From assembly GCA_023411375.1 (NCBI GenBank), contig JAEYOW010000001.1, positions 1 through 28,429 on the forward strand: a stretch of DNA of 28,429 nt, written 5' to 3'. Origin of the DNA: Bacillota bacterium (GTDB lineage Bacteria; Bacillota; Clostridia; Christensenellales; Aristaeellaceae). The position numbers were made by a program, and so were the translations under genes. The notes beneath the pieces were generated by a model. The model saw only the letters and a list, made by a program, of their open reading frames with translations. It was not told the origin of the DNA and ran no database searches. Each line of letters starts with the position of its first letter. Within the stretch, counting starts at the first letter, position 1. This document shows, one piece after another, positions 1 through 8,753 of this stretch.

Positions 1-91
<91 letters not shown>

Positions 92-228
92 AATCCGTTA
101 TCGCTCTCGATTTCGAGAAGGGCTCTCACCCTCCCCTCCAAGCACGATTCACTCAAGTTTATTGACTGTCGTTCTTTGCGTTCTTTATTCTCTGTATCGT
201 TTTCAAGGTTCGGCGCTCTTTAGCGAGC
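92..228 (-). other. 16S rRNA leader region
   Basis: This stretch lies between the predicted rRNA start point and the mature 16S end. It contains a small dyad (TCTCGA / TCGAGA, 105-118) and, on the minus strand, a GCTC...GAGC element followed by a 'CCTTGAAAACG' stretch (about 200-230). Such sequences are common in Firmicutes rRNA leaders, where they take part in antitermination and processing. The processing role is inferred. Confidence 0.5.
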
Positions 229-234
229 TTGTAC

Positions 235-263
235 ATAATAGCATGTCTTTCACTTCGTGTCAA
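235..263 (-). promoter_or_regulatory. rRNA operon promoter
   Basis: Read on the minus strand, TTGACA (258-263) is followed after exactly 17 bases by TATTAT (235-240), a near-consensus vegetative promoter. It lies about 140 bases upstream of the mature 16S end. The DNA just upstream (264-300) is a series of A-tracts on the minus strand, as expected for an UP element of a strong rRNA promoter. Confidence 0.85.
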
Positions 264-300
264 CACTTTTTTTCGATTTTTTTGACTTCTTTTTGATGTT

Positions 301-673
301 TTTAGATTCTTCGAACGTTATATTATGATTTAAACATATCGTCCGTTCTATTACGAACTTAATTCCATGTGTTAATATTTTCTGTTTGCACTTTTAGTTC
401 TATTCCCTTATTGTTTGCACTCTTATAATAACGCTGTTCAAATTTTGTACCCTCTCATAGTATTTTGAACTATTCTACCGTTCTCCCTGTCTCTACCTAC
501 TATAACTTCGCGCTACTTTCCGGGCAGCTCCCCTCGGATATAAATAGTCCGAAACCGTTCTGCTTGTTTGTCAACAAATTAAATAGCACTTCATTCGTAT
601 TTCTTCATTATTATATTCTTTGTGATCGTCTTTTCACCCTGAAACAGAGAACGCTTCACCAGTAAAAATCTAA
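301..673. other. AT-rich intergenic region, no gene seen
   Basis: This AT-rich spacer separates the leftward rRNA operon from the rightward ychF operon. A 66-codon open frame at 465-665 has no ribosome binding site and low-complexity content, so I do not call it. I found no tRNA, no convincing terminator and no second well-formed rRNA promoter here. Confidence 0.5.
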
Positions 674-675
674 AA

Positions 676-704
676 TTGCTTTTTCCAGCAATTCCGGCTA
701 TACT
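676..704 (+). promoter_or_regulatory. promoter of the ychF operon
   Basis: TTGCTT (676-681) and TATACT (699-704) are separated by 17 bases, and the start codon of ychF follows 37 bases downstream. The -35 region overlaps a 7-bp dyad (AATTGCT 674-680 / AGCAATT 687-693) that could be an operator; that reading is inference. Confidence 0.6.
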
Positions 705-741
705 ATATTTTTGAAAAAGTCTGTACCGAGGAAGTGGACAC

Positions 742-1839
742 ATGAAGCTTGGCATCGTAGGTCTTCCCAACGTCGGCAAGAGCACGCTTTTCAACGCCAT
801 TACCAAGGCGGGCGCTCAGGCCGCGAATTATCCCTTTTGCACGATTGAACCCAACACCGGCGTAGTACCTGTGCCCGATAGCCGTCTGGACGTGCTTGCC
901 CAAATGTATCAGCCCAAAAAGGTTACGCCCGCAACGGTTGAGTTCGTGGATATCGCCGGCCTGGTCAAGGGCGCAAGCAAGGGCGAGGGGCTTGGCAACA
1001 AGTTCCTGTCCCACATCCGTGAGGTGGACGCCATCGTCCATGTGGTCCGCTGTTTTGAGGATGAAAACATTATTCACGTAGACGGCTCCATTGATCCCGC
1101 GCGGGATATCGACGTCATTCAGCTGGAGTTGATTTTCGCGGATCTCGAAACCGTAGCACGGCGCGTTGAAAAGGCCCAGAAGCTGGTTAAGAACGGAGAC
1201 AAGAAGGTTGCCGTGGAGGCTGAACTGGGCGGTCGCCTCCAACAGCACCTGGAAAGCGGCAAGCCCGTGCGTACCTTCTCCATGAGCGATGACGAGCGCG
1301 AAATTGTAAGCGGCTGGTTTCTGCTGACCGACAAGCCCGTCATTTATGCCGCGAATATTGCCGACAGCGATATCGGCGAGGGCATGGACGACTTGCCCTA
1401 TGTAAAGGCCGTACGCGCAATCGCGGACGCGGAGGGTTCCCAGGTTTTCACCGTCAGCGCTCAGATTGAAGAAGAAATCGCCATGATGGACCCCGAGGAA
1501 AAGCAGGAATTTTTAAGCGAGCTCGGTCTGGGGCAAAGCGGATTGGACCGTCTGATTGCCGCCTGTTACTCCCTTCTCGGCCTCATTTCCTTCCTTACCT
1601 CAGGCGCGGACGAATGCCGGGCCTGGACCATCAAAAACGGTACGAAGGCGCCACAGGCCGCCGGCAAAATCCATACCGATTTTGAGCGAGGCTTCATTCG
1701 CGCCGAGGTCGTCGCCTACGATGATCTTAAGGCCCTTGGCAGCATGAGCGCCTGCCGCGAGCGCGGCCTTGTGCGCAGCGAGGGTAAGGAATACGTCATG
1801 AAGGATGGAGACATCGTTCTTTTCCGCTTTAACGTCTAA
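742..1839 (+). CDS. ychF: redox-regulated ATPase YchF (Obg-like P-loop protein)
   Basis: The 365-residue product matches the usual length of YchF. The N-terminal P-loop 'GLPNVGKST' (residues 7-15) and the G3 motif 'DIAGLVKGA' (70-78) are intact. The guanine-specifying NKxD motif is absent and the equivalent region reads 'YAANIADSD', as in this family, which hydrolyses ATP rather than GTP. The C-terminal third ('ISFLTSGADECRAWTI' onward) is the TGS domain. YchF is a conserved cytosolic protein that binds ribosomes and is linked to translation and oxidative-stress control. The start is supported by GAGGAAG 8 bases upstream. It is the first gene of a probable three-gene operon; the next start codon follows after 40 bases. 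Confidence 0.97.
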   Translation: MKLGIVGLPNVGKSTLFNAITKAGAQAANYPFCTIEPNTGVVPVPDSRLDVLAQMYQPKKVTPATVEFVDIAGLVKGASKGEGLGNKFLSHIREVDAIVHVVRCFEDENIIHVDGSIDPARDIDVIQLELIFADLETVARRVEKAQKLVKNGDKKVAVEAELGGRLQQHLESGKPVRTFSMSDDEREIVSGWFLLTDKPVIYAANIADSDIGEGMDDLPYVKAVRAIADAEGSQVFTVSAQIEEEIAMMDPEEKQEFLSELGLGQSGLDRLIAACYSLLGLISFLTSGADECRAWTIKNGTKAPQAAGKIHTDFERGFIRAEVVAYDDLKALGSMSACRERGLVRSEGKEYVMKDGDIVLFRFNV

Positions 1840-1879
1840 ACCTTAAGTCTCCGTAGTCAACTTCAAGGAGGAACCATTG

Positions 1880-2890
1880 ATGGGCAAACTCGCTTTTTTC
1901 TTTAAGCGCCTGATCCGCATGGATTGGAAGGCCATGTGGAAAACTACGAAAATCCTGAAGCAGCGCAGCGGTAAAAGCCGCCTGTGGCTCTTGTGGGACA
2001 TGCTGCGCTGTGCGGTTAAGTACAACGCGGGCTATGTGGATTATAAAATTGCCCAGATGTACCGCCTGACGGATGAGCAGAAAAAAACCCAAATTACGCG
2101 CGGCCTCAGCAACACCATTGTCCGCCGCATGAACGATAAGGCATACTGGTACCTCTTTGACGACAAAGCCACCTTTAACGAGCTTTTTAAGGATGAGGTG
2201 GGCCGGGATTGGATGAAGGTTTCCGCCGATACCGACCCGGAAACATTTCGAGCCTTTTTACAGAAAAACCCCGATATTATCGCAAAGCCCCTGGAGGGCA
2301 GCAGCGGTGTGGGCATCGAGCGTTATACCGCCGATTGCTGGCAGGGACGCGAAACGGATTTTTTGCGCGAGTTGGTTGATAAGCAAACCGGCATCATTGA
2401 GGAGCGCGTCATTCAGCATCCACGAATGATGGAGATGTGCCCGACTTCCGTAAACACCATCCGCATCGCCACCTTGCTGGGCGATAAAAAGCAGGGCATC
2501 GTTTACGCCTTTCTTCGCATTGGCAACGGCAACGTCATGGATAACGTGGATCAGGGCGGTATGGCTGCGCGAGTGGATCTGGACAGCGGCAAGCTGCTCA
2601 CTGTCGGCGCGGACAAGCAAGGCAACACCTTTGCCGAGCATCCCATGACGCATACGCCCATCCTCGGCTTTGAGGTGCCTTTTTTTGAGGAAGCCAAGGC
2701 CATGTGTATAAACGCCGCACAGAAGGTGCCTCAAATGCGCTTTGTCGCGTGGGACGTTGCCATCACCGAAAAGGGGCCCGTCTTTATCGAGGGCAACAGC
2801 TTTCCCAGCCACGCGGTACCCCAATTCGCCGCCCATTATCCGGACGGTATCGGCATTATGCGGGAATTTCGTGAATTCATTGATATCTGA
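1880..2890 (+). CDS. sugar-transfer-associated ATP-grasp protein
   Basis: The 336-residue protein resembles the ATP-grasp family often found beside glycosyltransferase and capsule genes (ATPgrasp_ST). Residues 1-110 form a basic helical N-terminus. The ATP-grasp core follows: an ATP-binding lysine in 'IIAKPLEGSSGVG' (K136), the central 'DNVDQGGMAARVD' segment (221-233), and the metal-binding end 'WDV...FIEGN' with D292, E304 and N306. It should make an amide or similar bond with ATP, but substrates are unknown. ATG 1880 is chosen over the adjacent TTG 1877 because AGGAGG (1867-1872) sits 7 bases ahead. There is no signal peptide, so it is probably cytosolic. No glycosyltransferase gene is nearby; it sits between ychF and a secreted protease with short gaps, suggesting co-transcription. 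Confidence 0.85.
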   Translation: MGKLAFFFKRLIRMDWKAMWKTTKILKQRSGKSRLWLLWDMLRCAVKYNAGYVDYKIAQMYRLTDEQKKTQITRGLSNTIVRRMNDKAYWYLFDDKATFNELFKDEVGRDWMKVSADTDPETFRAFLQKNPDIIAKPLEGSSGVGIERYTADCWQGRETDFLRELVDKQTGIIEERVIQHPRMMEMCPTSVNTIRIATLLGDKKQGIVYAFLRIGNGNVMDNVDQGGMAARVDLDSGKLLTVGADKQGNTFAEHPMTHTPILGFEVPFFEEAKAMCINAAQKVPQMRFVAWDVAITEKGPVFIEGNSFPSHAVPQFAAHYPDGIGIMREFREFIDI

Positions 2891-2919
2891 TTTTTGTACA
2901 TAAGCGGGAGGATTTTCAA

Positions 2920-5196
2920 GTGAAAAAGGCGCTTTGCGTTCTGCTGTGCTGCTGCTTGCTCTGTGTCTCAGCGCCCTGCGCACTGGCGGCGGACGCTACC
3001 TTCACCCTGATGATCTACCTCTGCGGCACCGATCTGGAAAGCCACGGCGGAGCGGCTTCTGCCGATTTGCGGGAAATGGTCCGTTCCGGTGTGAAAAAGG
3101 ATGGCAACGTAACCGTCTATATTCAGACGGGCGGCACGAAGGAATGGCAGACGCCTGGGCTTGAAAACGGCCAAGTCGAGCGCTGGACGCTCAGCGCCGA
3201 GGGTATGCGGCTGGAGGATAGCGTGGGCCGCGCAGACATGGGCGACGCGCAAACCTTTTCGGACTTTTTGCGCTATGGCTTTGATCATTTTCCCGCCGAC
3301 CGCTATGGGCTGATCATGTGGGATCACGGCAGCGGCGCCTCCGGCGGCCTCTGCTATGATGAAATGTCCAGAAACGCCCTATTTTATCCCGACATCTACG
3401 CCGGCCTTCAATCGGCCTCCGCTCTGAAAACCTTCCGGCCGTTTTCCTTCATCGGCTTCGATGCCTGCCTGATGGCCTCATATGAGCTGGCTGTTCATAT
3501 CGCCCCATTTGCAGAATATATGATCGCCAGCGAGGAACTGGAACCGGGCACGGGTTGGGCCTATGACGGCTGGCTCCCCGCTTTGGCCGCCGATCCTTCC
3601 ATATCCATCGAAGCGTTGGGCCAAAAGATTGTGGACAGCTTTCTTTCCGCCACGCTCGCCCAGGATAGCAGCGATTACGCGACTCTGTCCGTTTCTGACC
3701 TTACGAAGCTTGCGCCGCTTCAGTCGGCAGTGGAGGCTATGGGCAACTCTCTGAGTTCCGAAATCGACGGCGGCAACTTTCCTACCATCTCGCGAATCCG
3801 CCAAAACGTGCGTTCCTTCGGTGAGATTTTTGATTCCGCTTCCGATATGATCGATCTGACGGTCTTTGCGGACGCTTTCGGGCGCTTTGACCAGCGCAGC
3901 GCGCTGGCGGTCAGGGACGCGCTGGCTGAGGTCGTGGTCTATTCGCGCCATACAAACAATCTGACCAACGTAAGCGGCCTTTCTATTCTTGTGCCCTTTT
4001 CCACACGCGGCGCGGCCCAGGAATATATGCCCTTTTACGAAACGCTTGACCTTTCGCCAGGCTATGCCGGCTTTGTATCCGCTATGCTGTGCGGCATCAG
4101 CTCGGGTGGGGGCGCCAACTCCATCGGCACGGCCGCCATCGGCCAACAGAGCGTTCAATCCGCGCAGATCGATTGGTTTTCTCAATATGCCGATGATGAA
4201 ACCAGTTACAACGAAACCGCCGGAAGCCTCTGGAACCACCTGTACGGTTCAGGCTACGAGGAAGAAAACAGCAATGATTTTTCGCTGGACAGCTTCCTGA
4301 GCATGCTTTTTGGGGAAGATGGCGACTGTTCGTTCAATGACGGCTACGACGATGCTTCAAGCAGCCTGTGGGGAGGTCTGGAAGGCGGCGCGGATTTGAG
4401 CTTCGCGTCCAACAGCGGCTATAGCAGCGGCACGGCCGGCAATCTTTGGTCCAGCCTGGACGGCGAGAATGAAGCGGAAGGCTTTTGGAGCGGCCTGCCC
4501 AAGCCAGAGAGCCAGCAGGTCACCGTCCAAACGCAGGATGGCGACGTGTCGCTTGTCAATCCCTTTGCCGGCATGGAAAGCGAATATGCCTACACCGTCA
4601 GCCTGACCGAAAACCAGCTCGACATTCTGGGCAAAGTGGAAGCCAACCTGATGATGGACGTAAGCGATCCCGGCTTCGAGTGCTATGTGGAGCTTGGATA
4701 CGTTCAGGACGTGGTGGTAGACTGGAGCCGGGGCAAGATCTATGGCATGTTTAACGGCACATGGGCGTCGCTGGACGGGCAGATGGTCTGCCTGTACGAC
4801 CAGATTGCAAACGAACGTTATATCCGTTCGCTGATCCCCGTTACAGTCAACGGCGTTGAGTGCTATCTGTTGGTCGTTTTCGATGAACAGTCTCCCGGCG
4901 GCCGCGTCATCGGTTGGACGGAGGGCTATACTGAGGCCGGCTTGCCTGCCCGGGGCTATACCGAGCTTCAGCACGATGATGTGATTGTGCCCCAGTATGA
5001 ATTGATCTACTGGGATGAGGATGGGCAGCAGCAATCCGAACCCTTCCAGGGCGATCCCATTGCCGTGGGCGCCGACGGTGATATCTCCTTCGGTTATGCC
5101 GCGGTCGAGGCCGAGGCCGAATACAGCTATGGCTTTTGCCTGACGGATATCTATGGGGACAGCACGTTCAGCGAGTTCCTGACCTTGTCCTTCTGA
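2920..5196 (+). CDS. secreted clostripain-family (C11) cysteine protease
   Basis: This 758-residue protein starts at GTG with GGGAGG upstream. It has a clear signal peptide (hydrophobic Cys/Leu-rich core, likely cut after ALA at residue 23). The peptidase C11 domain begins at 'FTLMIYLCGTDLES' (28-41) and carries the catalytic pair: His136 in 'MWDHGSGA' and Cys183 in 'GFDACLMASYE'. Family members cut after Arg or Lys and often mature by self-cleavage. Residues about 395-530 form an acidic Ser/Gly-rich linker in which a Trp-containing motif recurs (W438, W484, W510, W523). The C-terminal 230 residues look beta-rich and have no family I recognise. No sortase motif or terminal membrane anchor is visible, so it is probably released. 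It is the last gene before a strong terminator. Confidence 0.93.
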   Translation: MKKALCVLLCCCLLCVSAPCALAADATFTLMIYLCGTDLESHGGAASADLREMVRSGVKKDGNVTVYIQTGGTKEWQTPGLENGQVERWTLSAEGMRLEDSVGRADMGDAQTFSDFLRYGFDHFPADRYGLIMWDHGSGASGGLCYDEMSRNALFYPDIYAGLQSASALKTFRPFSFIGFDACLMASYELAVHIAPFAEYMIASEELEPGTGWAYDGWLPALAADPSISIEALGQKIVDSFLSATLAQDSSDYATLSVSDLTKLAPLQSAVEAMGNSLSSEIDGGNFPTISRIRQNVRSFGEIFDSASDMIDLTVFADAFGRFDQRSALAVRDALAEVVVYSRHTNNLTNVSGLSILVPFSTRGAAQEYMPFYETLDLSPGYAGFVSAMLCGISSGGGANSIGTAAIGQQSVQSAQIDWFSQYADDETSYNETAGSLWNHLYGSGYEEENSNDFSLDSFLSMLFGEDGDCSFNDGYDDASSSLWGGLEGGADLSFASNSGYSSGTAGNLWSSLDGENEAEGFWSGLPKPESQQVTVQTQDGDVSLVNPFAGMESEYAYTVSLTENQLDILGKVEANLMMDVSDPGFECYVELGYVQDVVVDWSRGKIYGMFNGTWASLDGQMVCLYDQIANERYIRSLIPVTVNGVECYLLVVFDEQSPGGRVIGWTEGYTEAGLPARGYTELQHDDVIVPQYELIYWDEDGQQQSEPFQGDPIAVGADGDISFGYAAVEAEAEYSYGFCLTDIYGDSTFSEFLTLSF

Positions 5197-5214
5197 CGTT
5201 TATCCTCCTCTCCC

Positions 5215-5249
5215 GGCGCAAGGCGTTTCAGCGCTTTGCGCCTTTTCTT
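5215..5249 (+). terminator. rho-independent terminator after the protease gene
   Basis: An 11-bp GC-rich stem (GGCGCAAGGCG against CGCTTTGCGCC, one G-U pair) with a 5-base loop is followed by TTTTCTT. It ends the ychF / ATP-grasp / protease transcript 18 bases after the stop codon. Confidence 0.92.
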
Positions 5250-5360
5250 ATCAACCGGCGGCTTTATGTAAAATTCATATAAAATCCCATATAAAAGCAG
5301 GGAAAATGTATGTAAAAAGGGAATATGGTTTTATGGCAGCTAGAAACGGAGGAGAGAATC

Positions 5361-7031
5361 TTGAGCGAGCCAAACCAATCTCCAGAAATCAATGCATATG
5401 CGCCCGACGGTGTAAAGATGCCAGCAGATCATCTCGACGAGGGTTCCATCCCGGATTCAGCCGGCGGACCGGTCGATAGCGGCGCGGGGCAGGACGGCTC
5501 CGGAACGCCGCTTTCTCAGGAGCGTGCGAGCGAAACGCCTGCCTCGGCCATGTACACAGCAGGCGGCGCCTCCATCCTCAAGGCATCGGAGTACGACTTT
5601 TCCAGGGCCGAAAACCATCTTCTGTCTCTTCAGCAGGAGCTGCGCGCTCTCAAAATACCGGTGGTCATTCTATTGGAGGGCTGGTCGGCGGCGGGCAAGG
5701 GCGATATGGCCGGCGAGCTTCTGGAGGGCTTGGACCCGCGCGGCTATCATGTTTATGTTTCGGAGCGCTTTGGCAAGGAGGAACGGTCATATCCCGAGCT
5801 TAGGCCCTATTGGGTCCGTATGCCCAAGCAGGGCGATGTTTCGCTGTTTATCGGCAGCTGGTATCACCCCATCTGCGCCGCAAGCGTCAGAAACAAGCAG
5901 GAACGCCGGACGTTTACCGCCCGGCTGGAGCATGTAAATCAAATGGAGCAGATGCTCGTTTGCGACGGCGTGCTGATGCTTAAATTCTTTATTAATATTT
6001 CACGCAAGGAGCAAAAGCACCGGCTGCGTGCCTTAAGTGAAAAAAAGGCCACACGCGCCCTGGTCAAAAAGTCCGACTGGGCGCAAAACGAGCGCTATGA
6101 CCAGTGGCAGACGCAATATAACCTCATGCTGGCCGCCACAAACGATAACGGCGCGGTGTGGCATGTGCTGCGGGGAGAGGACAGGCGCGAATGCAAGCGC
6201 CAGCTATACGAATCCGTGATCGAAGCCTTTCAGCGTGCTATTGCCGAAAGGCGAGCAGGAACACGCCTGTGGGATGTTCCCGAGCTTCCGGGACATGAGG
6301 CGCTGCCTGTCACGCCCATTTCGCGTTTATCGGCTTTTAATCCCAATCAGACGCCCGGACCGGACTATAAGCAGGCGCTGGACGAGGCGCAAAAGAAGCT
6401 GCGCGGGCTGCAATACGAGCTATACCGCCAAAAAATCCCCATGGTACTCGCTTTTGAGGGGTGGGACGCGGCGGGCAAGGGCGGCAGCATCCGCCGCCTC
6501 ACCAGCGCGCTTGACCCGCGCGGCTTTACGGTGATTCCCATTTCCGCGCCCACGGCTGAGGAAAAAGCGCATCACCATCTTTGGCGTTTCTGGCGCGCCC
6601 TGCCCGAAAAGGGGCATATCGCCATTTTTGACCGCACCTGGTACGGCCGCGTAATGGTGGAGCGCATCGAGGGCTTCTGCACAGAGTCCCAGTGGCGGCG
6701 GGCTTATGAAGAGATCAACCTTTTTGAGCGTGATCTTGCGTGGAATGGCGCGATTATCCGAAAGTTCTGGCTGCAAATCGACCCGGACGAGCAGCTCAGG
6801 CGCTTTATCGCCCGGCGCGACAACCCGGAAAAGCAGTGGAAAATTACGGACGAGGACTGGCGAAACCGCGAAAAATGGCCCGAATATGAGCAGGCCGTTA
6901 ACGATATGCTTGCTGGAACCCATACGCGCCGCGCGCCCTGGATTGTGGTGGAAGCCAACAACAAGCAATACGCGCGCCTCAAGGTACTAAACAGCGTCAT
7001 CGCCGCCATTGAGGAACGCCTTAACCATTAA
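5361..7031 (+). CDS. two-domain PPK2 (polyphosphate:AMP phosphotransferase type)
   Basis: The protein contains two consecutive PPK2 domains, the architecture of class II enzymes that phosphorylate AMP with polyphosphate. The N-terminal domain has a Walker A loop 'EGWSAAGKGD' near residue 110 and the C-terminal one has 'EGWDAAGKGG' near 370. Only the C-terminal domain keeps the Walker B/lid signature 'IFDRTWYGRVMVER'; the N-terminal equivalent reads 'LFIGSWYHPICAAS' and has lost the Asp-Arg, so it is probably inactive. I place the start at TTG 5361 because GGAGG (5348-5352) is 8 bases ahead. ATG 5325 in the same frame would add 12 residues but has a poor binding site. The first 65 residues are low-complexity and polar. 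It is cytosolic and links polyphosphate reserves to ADP/ATP supply; the next gene starts 14 bases later. Confidence 0.9.
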   Translation: MSEPNQSPEINAYAPDGVKMPADHLDEGSIPDSAGGPVDSGAGQDGSGTPLSQERASETPASAMYTAGGASILKASEYDFSRAENHLLSLQQELRALKIPVVILLEGWSAAGKGDMAGELLEGLDPRGYHVYVSERFGKEERSYPELRPYWVRMPKQGDVSLFIGSWYHPICAASVRNKQERRTFTARLEHVNQMEQMLVCDGVLMLKFFINISRKEQKHRLRALSEKKATRALVKKSDWAQNERYDQWQTQYNLMLAATNDNGAVWHVLRGEDRRECKRQLYESVIEAFQRAIAERRAGTRLWDVPELPGHEALPVTPISRLSAFNPNQTPGPDYKQALDEAQKKLRGLQYELYRQKIPMVLAFEGWDAAGKGGSIRRLTSALDPRGFTVIPISAPTAEEKAHHHLWRFWRALPEKGHIAIFDRTWYGRVMVERIEGFCTESQWRRAYEEINLFERDLAWNGAIIRKFWLQIDPDEQLRRFIARRDNPEKQWKITDEDWRNREKWPEYEQAVNDMLAGTHTRRAPWIVVEANNKQYARLKVLNSVIAAIEERLNH

Positions 7032-7045
7032 ATAGGAGGATTTTT

Positions 7046-7873
7046 ATGAGCAGGCATCTGTCTATCGCCTACCAGCTTTATTCCGCACGGGAGGATATGG
7101 CCAACGATGTGGAGGGGACGCTGGCGCAGGTTGCCGGCATGGGCTATCGCGGCGTTGAGTTCGCGGGTTTTTTTGAGCGCAGCGCCAAAGATATCAATAA
7201 GTTGATGAAAAAAACAGGCCTCACGCCCGTTTCCAGCCATGTGCCCCTGCAACAGATTCGCGAAAACATGCGCCGTGTGGTCGAGTTTCACGAGGATATC
7301 GGCTGCAAATACATTGCCGTGCCGTATCTAACGGAAAACGACCGTCCCGGCGCCCCGGGCTTTGCGGGCGTGCTTCAAACGCTGTACACCTTCGGCAGGC
7401 TATGCAAAAAACACGATCTCACCCTGCTTTACCACAATCATGATTTTGAGTTTATCGAGCTTAGCGGCCGGACGGGGCTTGATTTTCTGTTCGACGCCAT
7501 TCCGGCCGACCTGTTGCAAACAGAAATCGATACCTGTTGGGTGAGGTATGCGGGCGCGGACCCGGCCGCATATGTGCGCAAGTATACCCGCCGCTGCCCT
7601 GTGGTGCATATCAAGGATTACGAGGGCGGGCGCGGCGACCGTCCGCCCTACGCGCTGATCGGTCTGGAAACCAGCGCCGCCGAATCGGAAGGCGACGCGC
7701 CTTTCCTGTTCAAGCCTGTCGGCTGCGGCTGTCAGGACATTCCCGGTTTGGTCTGCGCAGCCAGGGACGCACATGCGAAATGGCTGGTGGTGGAGCAGGA
7801 TGAAAGCCCCGAGCGTCCCGCACTGGAGGCGGCGAGAATCAGCGCGGAATATTTGCTTGGGCAGGCGCTGTAA
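7046..7873 (+). CDS. TIM-barrel sugar phosphate isomerase/epimerase
   Basis: The 275-residue length and pattern fit the xylose-isomerase-like/AP-endonuclease-2 superfamily (IolE and related isomerases, epimerases and dehydratases). Expected metal ligands are visible along the barrel: Glu38 in 'YRGVEFAGF', the His-Asn-His of 'LLYHNHDFEF', the acidic pair of 'TEIDTCWV', His in 'VVHIKDYEG' and Glu in 'WLVVEQDES'. The substrate cannot be told from sequence. AGGAGG sits just upstream of the ATG. It is probably co-transcribed with the PPK2 gene but has no obvious functional link to it. It ends only 25 bases from the convergent end of the his operon. Confidence 0.85.
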   Translation: MSRHLSIAYQLYSAREDMANDVEGTLAQVAGMGYRGVEFAGFFERSAKDINKLMKKTGLTPVSSHVPLQQIRENMRRVVEFHEDIGCKYIAVPYLTENDRPGAPGFAGVLQTLYTFGRLCKKHDLTLLYHNHDFEFIELSGRTGLDFLFDAIPADLLQTEIDTCWVRYAGADPAAYVRKYTRRCPVVHIKDYEGGRGDRPPYALIGLETSAAESEGDAPFLFKPVGCGCQDIPGLVCAARDAHAKWLVVEQDESPERPALEAARISAEYLLGQAL

Positions 7874-7898
7874 CAGGCGTAGGGAACGGTCCGCACCT

Positions 7899-8753
7899 CT
7901 AACAAATATCCACCGCTTCCCAAAGCTCGCTTCCCGTTCCAAGCCGCAGCACGCTTGTAAACCCCGCGCGTCCGGCAAGCCGAACCGCGTCGTCAAAGGC
8001 ATATTCCAGGCGTTTCGCGTCGTGGCAGTCGGATGTGACGGTTACCCGACCGCCCATCTCGCGCCATGCGCCCAGTAGTTCTTCCGTGGGATAGGGCGTG
8101 TCTAGATACCCCCGCGCCATGCCGCCGGTATTGATCTCCAAAACGCCGCCGCAGGGATATGCCCGTTCAAGGGCGTCAAGGGCAAGCTTTCGGTATGCCC
8201 TGTCGCTTTCGTCAAATAGCGCAAGCTGTTTCCCGTATTTTCTGATCAGGTCAAAATGCCCGATGATATGTGGCCGGTCCCGTAAAAGCGCATCTACCTC
8301 TATATTAAAATAGGCGCGGGCCGTTGCCAGCCCGTCGCCGTCAAAGGCTTCCTTCACATACCGCGCAAGCAGAGACGGATCGCCATCCGCCGCCACGCAT
8401 GCGCCGGCAAAGTCGCGGCTGAGGTAATGCGCGGAACCAATCACGTAGTCAAAGCGCGCGTAAGCGTCGCGCCGGTAAGCCGCGTCGCTCATCGCGTCAA
8501 GTTCCAGCCCAACCCATAACCGGGGCAGCCTCGCGGCTTTCGACGCTTCCAATTGTAACTCACGCAGCTCACTTAGGTATTTTTCCTGCCGCCCGCCCAT
8601 CATGGAATAAAGGTCGTCAAATCCCTGCGCGGCATGGCCCGAAAAGCCAAGGCTCACAAAGCCAAGCTTGCGCGCCGCCTCAACGACCTCCCCGGCGCCC
8701 GCGCTGCCGTCGCACCACGTGGTATGGGTATGCGCGTTGGAGAGGATTTTCAT
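7899..8753 (-). CDS. hisK: histidinol-phosphatase, PHP family
   Basis: This 284-residue PHP-domain phosphoesterase begins 'MKILSNAHTHTTWCDG', with the metal-binding H8-x-H10 and the downstream D15 typical of Firmicutes HisK (also called HisJ). Further metal-ligand regions are 'GFSGHA', 'GLELDAM', 'GSAHYL', 'IGHFDLIRKYG' and 'TVTSDCHDA'. It removes phosphate from L-histidinol phosphate, the penultimate stage of histidine synthesis. The ATG at 8753 overlaps the hisIE stop as ATGA and has a GGAGCG ribosome binding site. The open frame continues 61 codons upstream inside hisIE, but that extension is arginine-rich shadow sequence. It is the last gene of the his operon. Confidence 0.93.
   Translation of the reverse strand: MKILSNAHTHTTWCDGSAGAGEVVEAARKLGFVSLGFSGHAAQGFDDLYSMMGGRQEKYLSELRELQLEASKAARLPRLWVGLELDAMSDAAYRRDAYARFDYVIGSAHYLSRDFAGACVAADGDPSLLARYVKEAFDGDGLATARAYFNIEVDALLRDRPHIIGHFDLIRKYGKQLALFDESDRAYRKLALDALERAYPCGGVLEINTGGMARGYLDTPYPTEELLGAWREMGGRVTVTSDCHDAKRLEYAFDDAVRLAGRAGFTSVLRLGTGSELWEAVDIC

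Noticed and set aside
465..665. Small plus-strand gene in the rRNA-ychF spacer
   Set aside because: No ribosome binding site, low-complexity content, and it overlaps the probable regulatory spacer.
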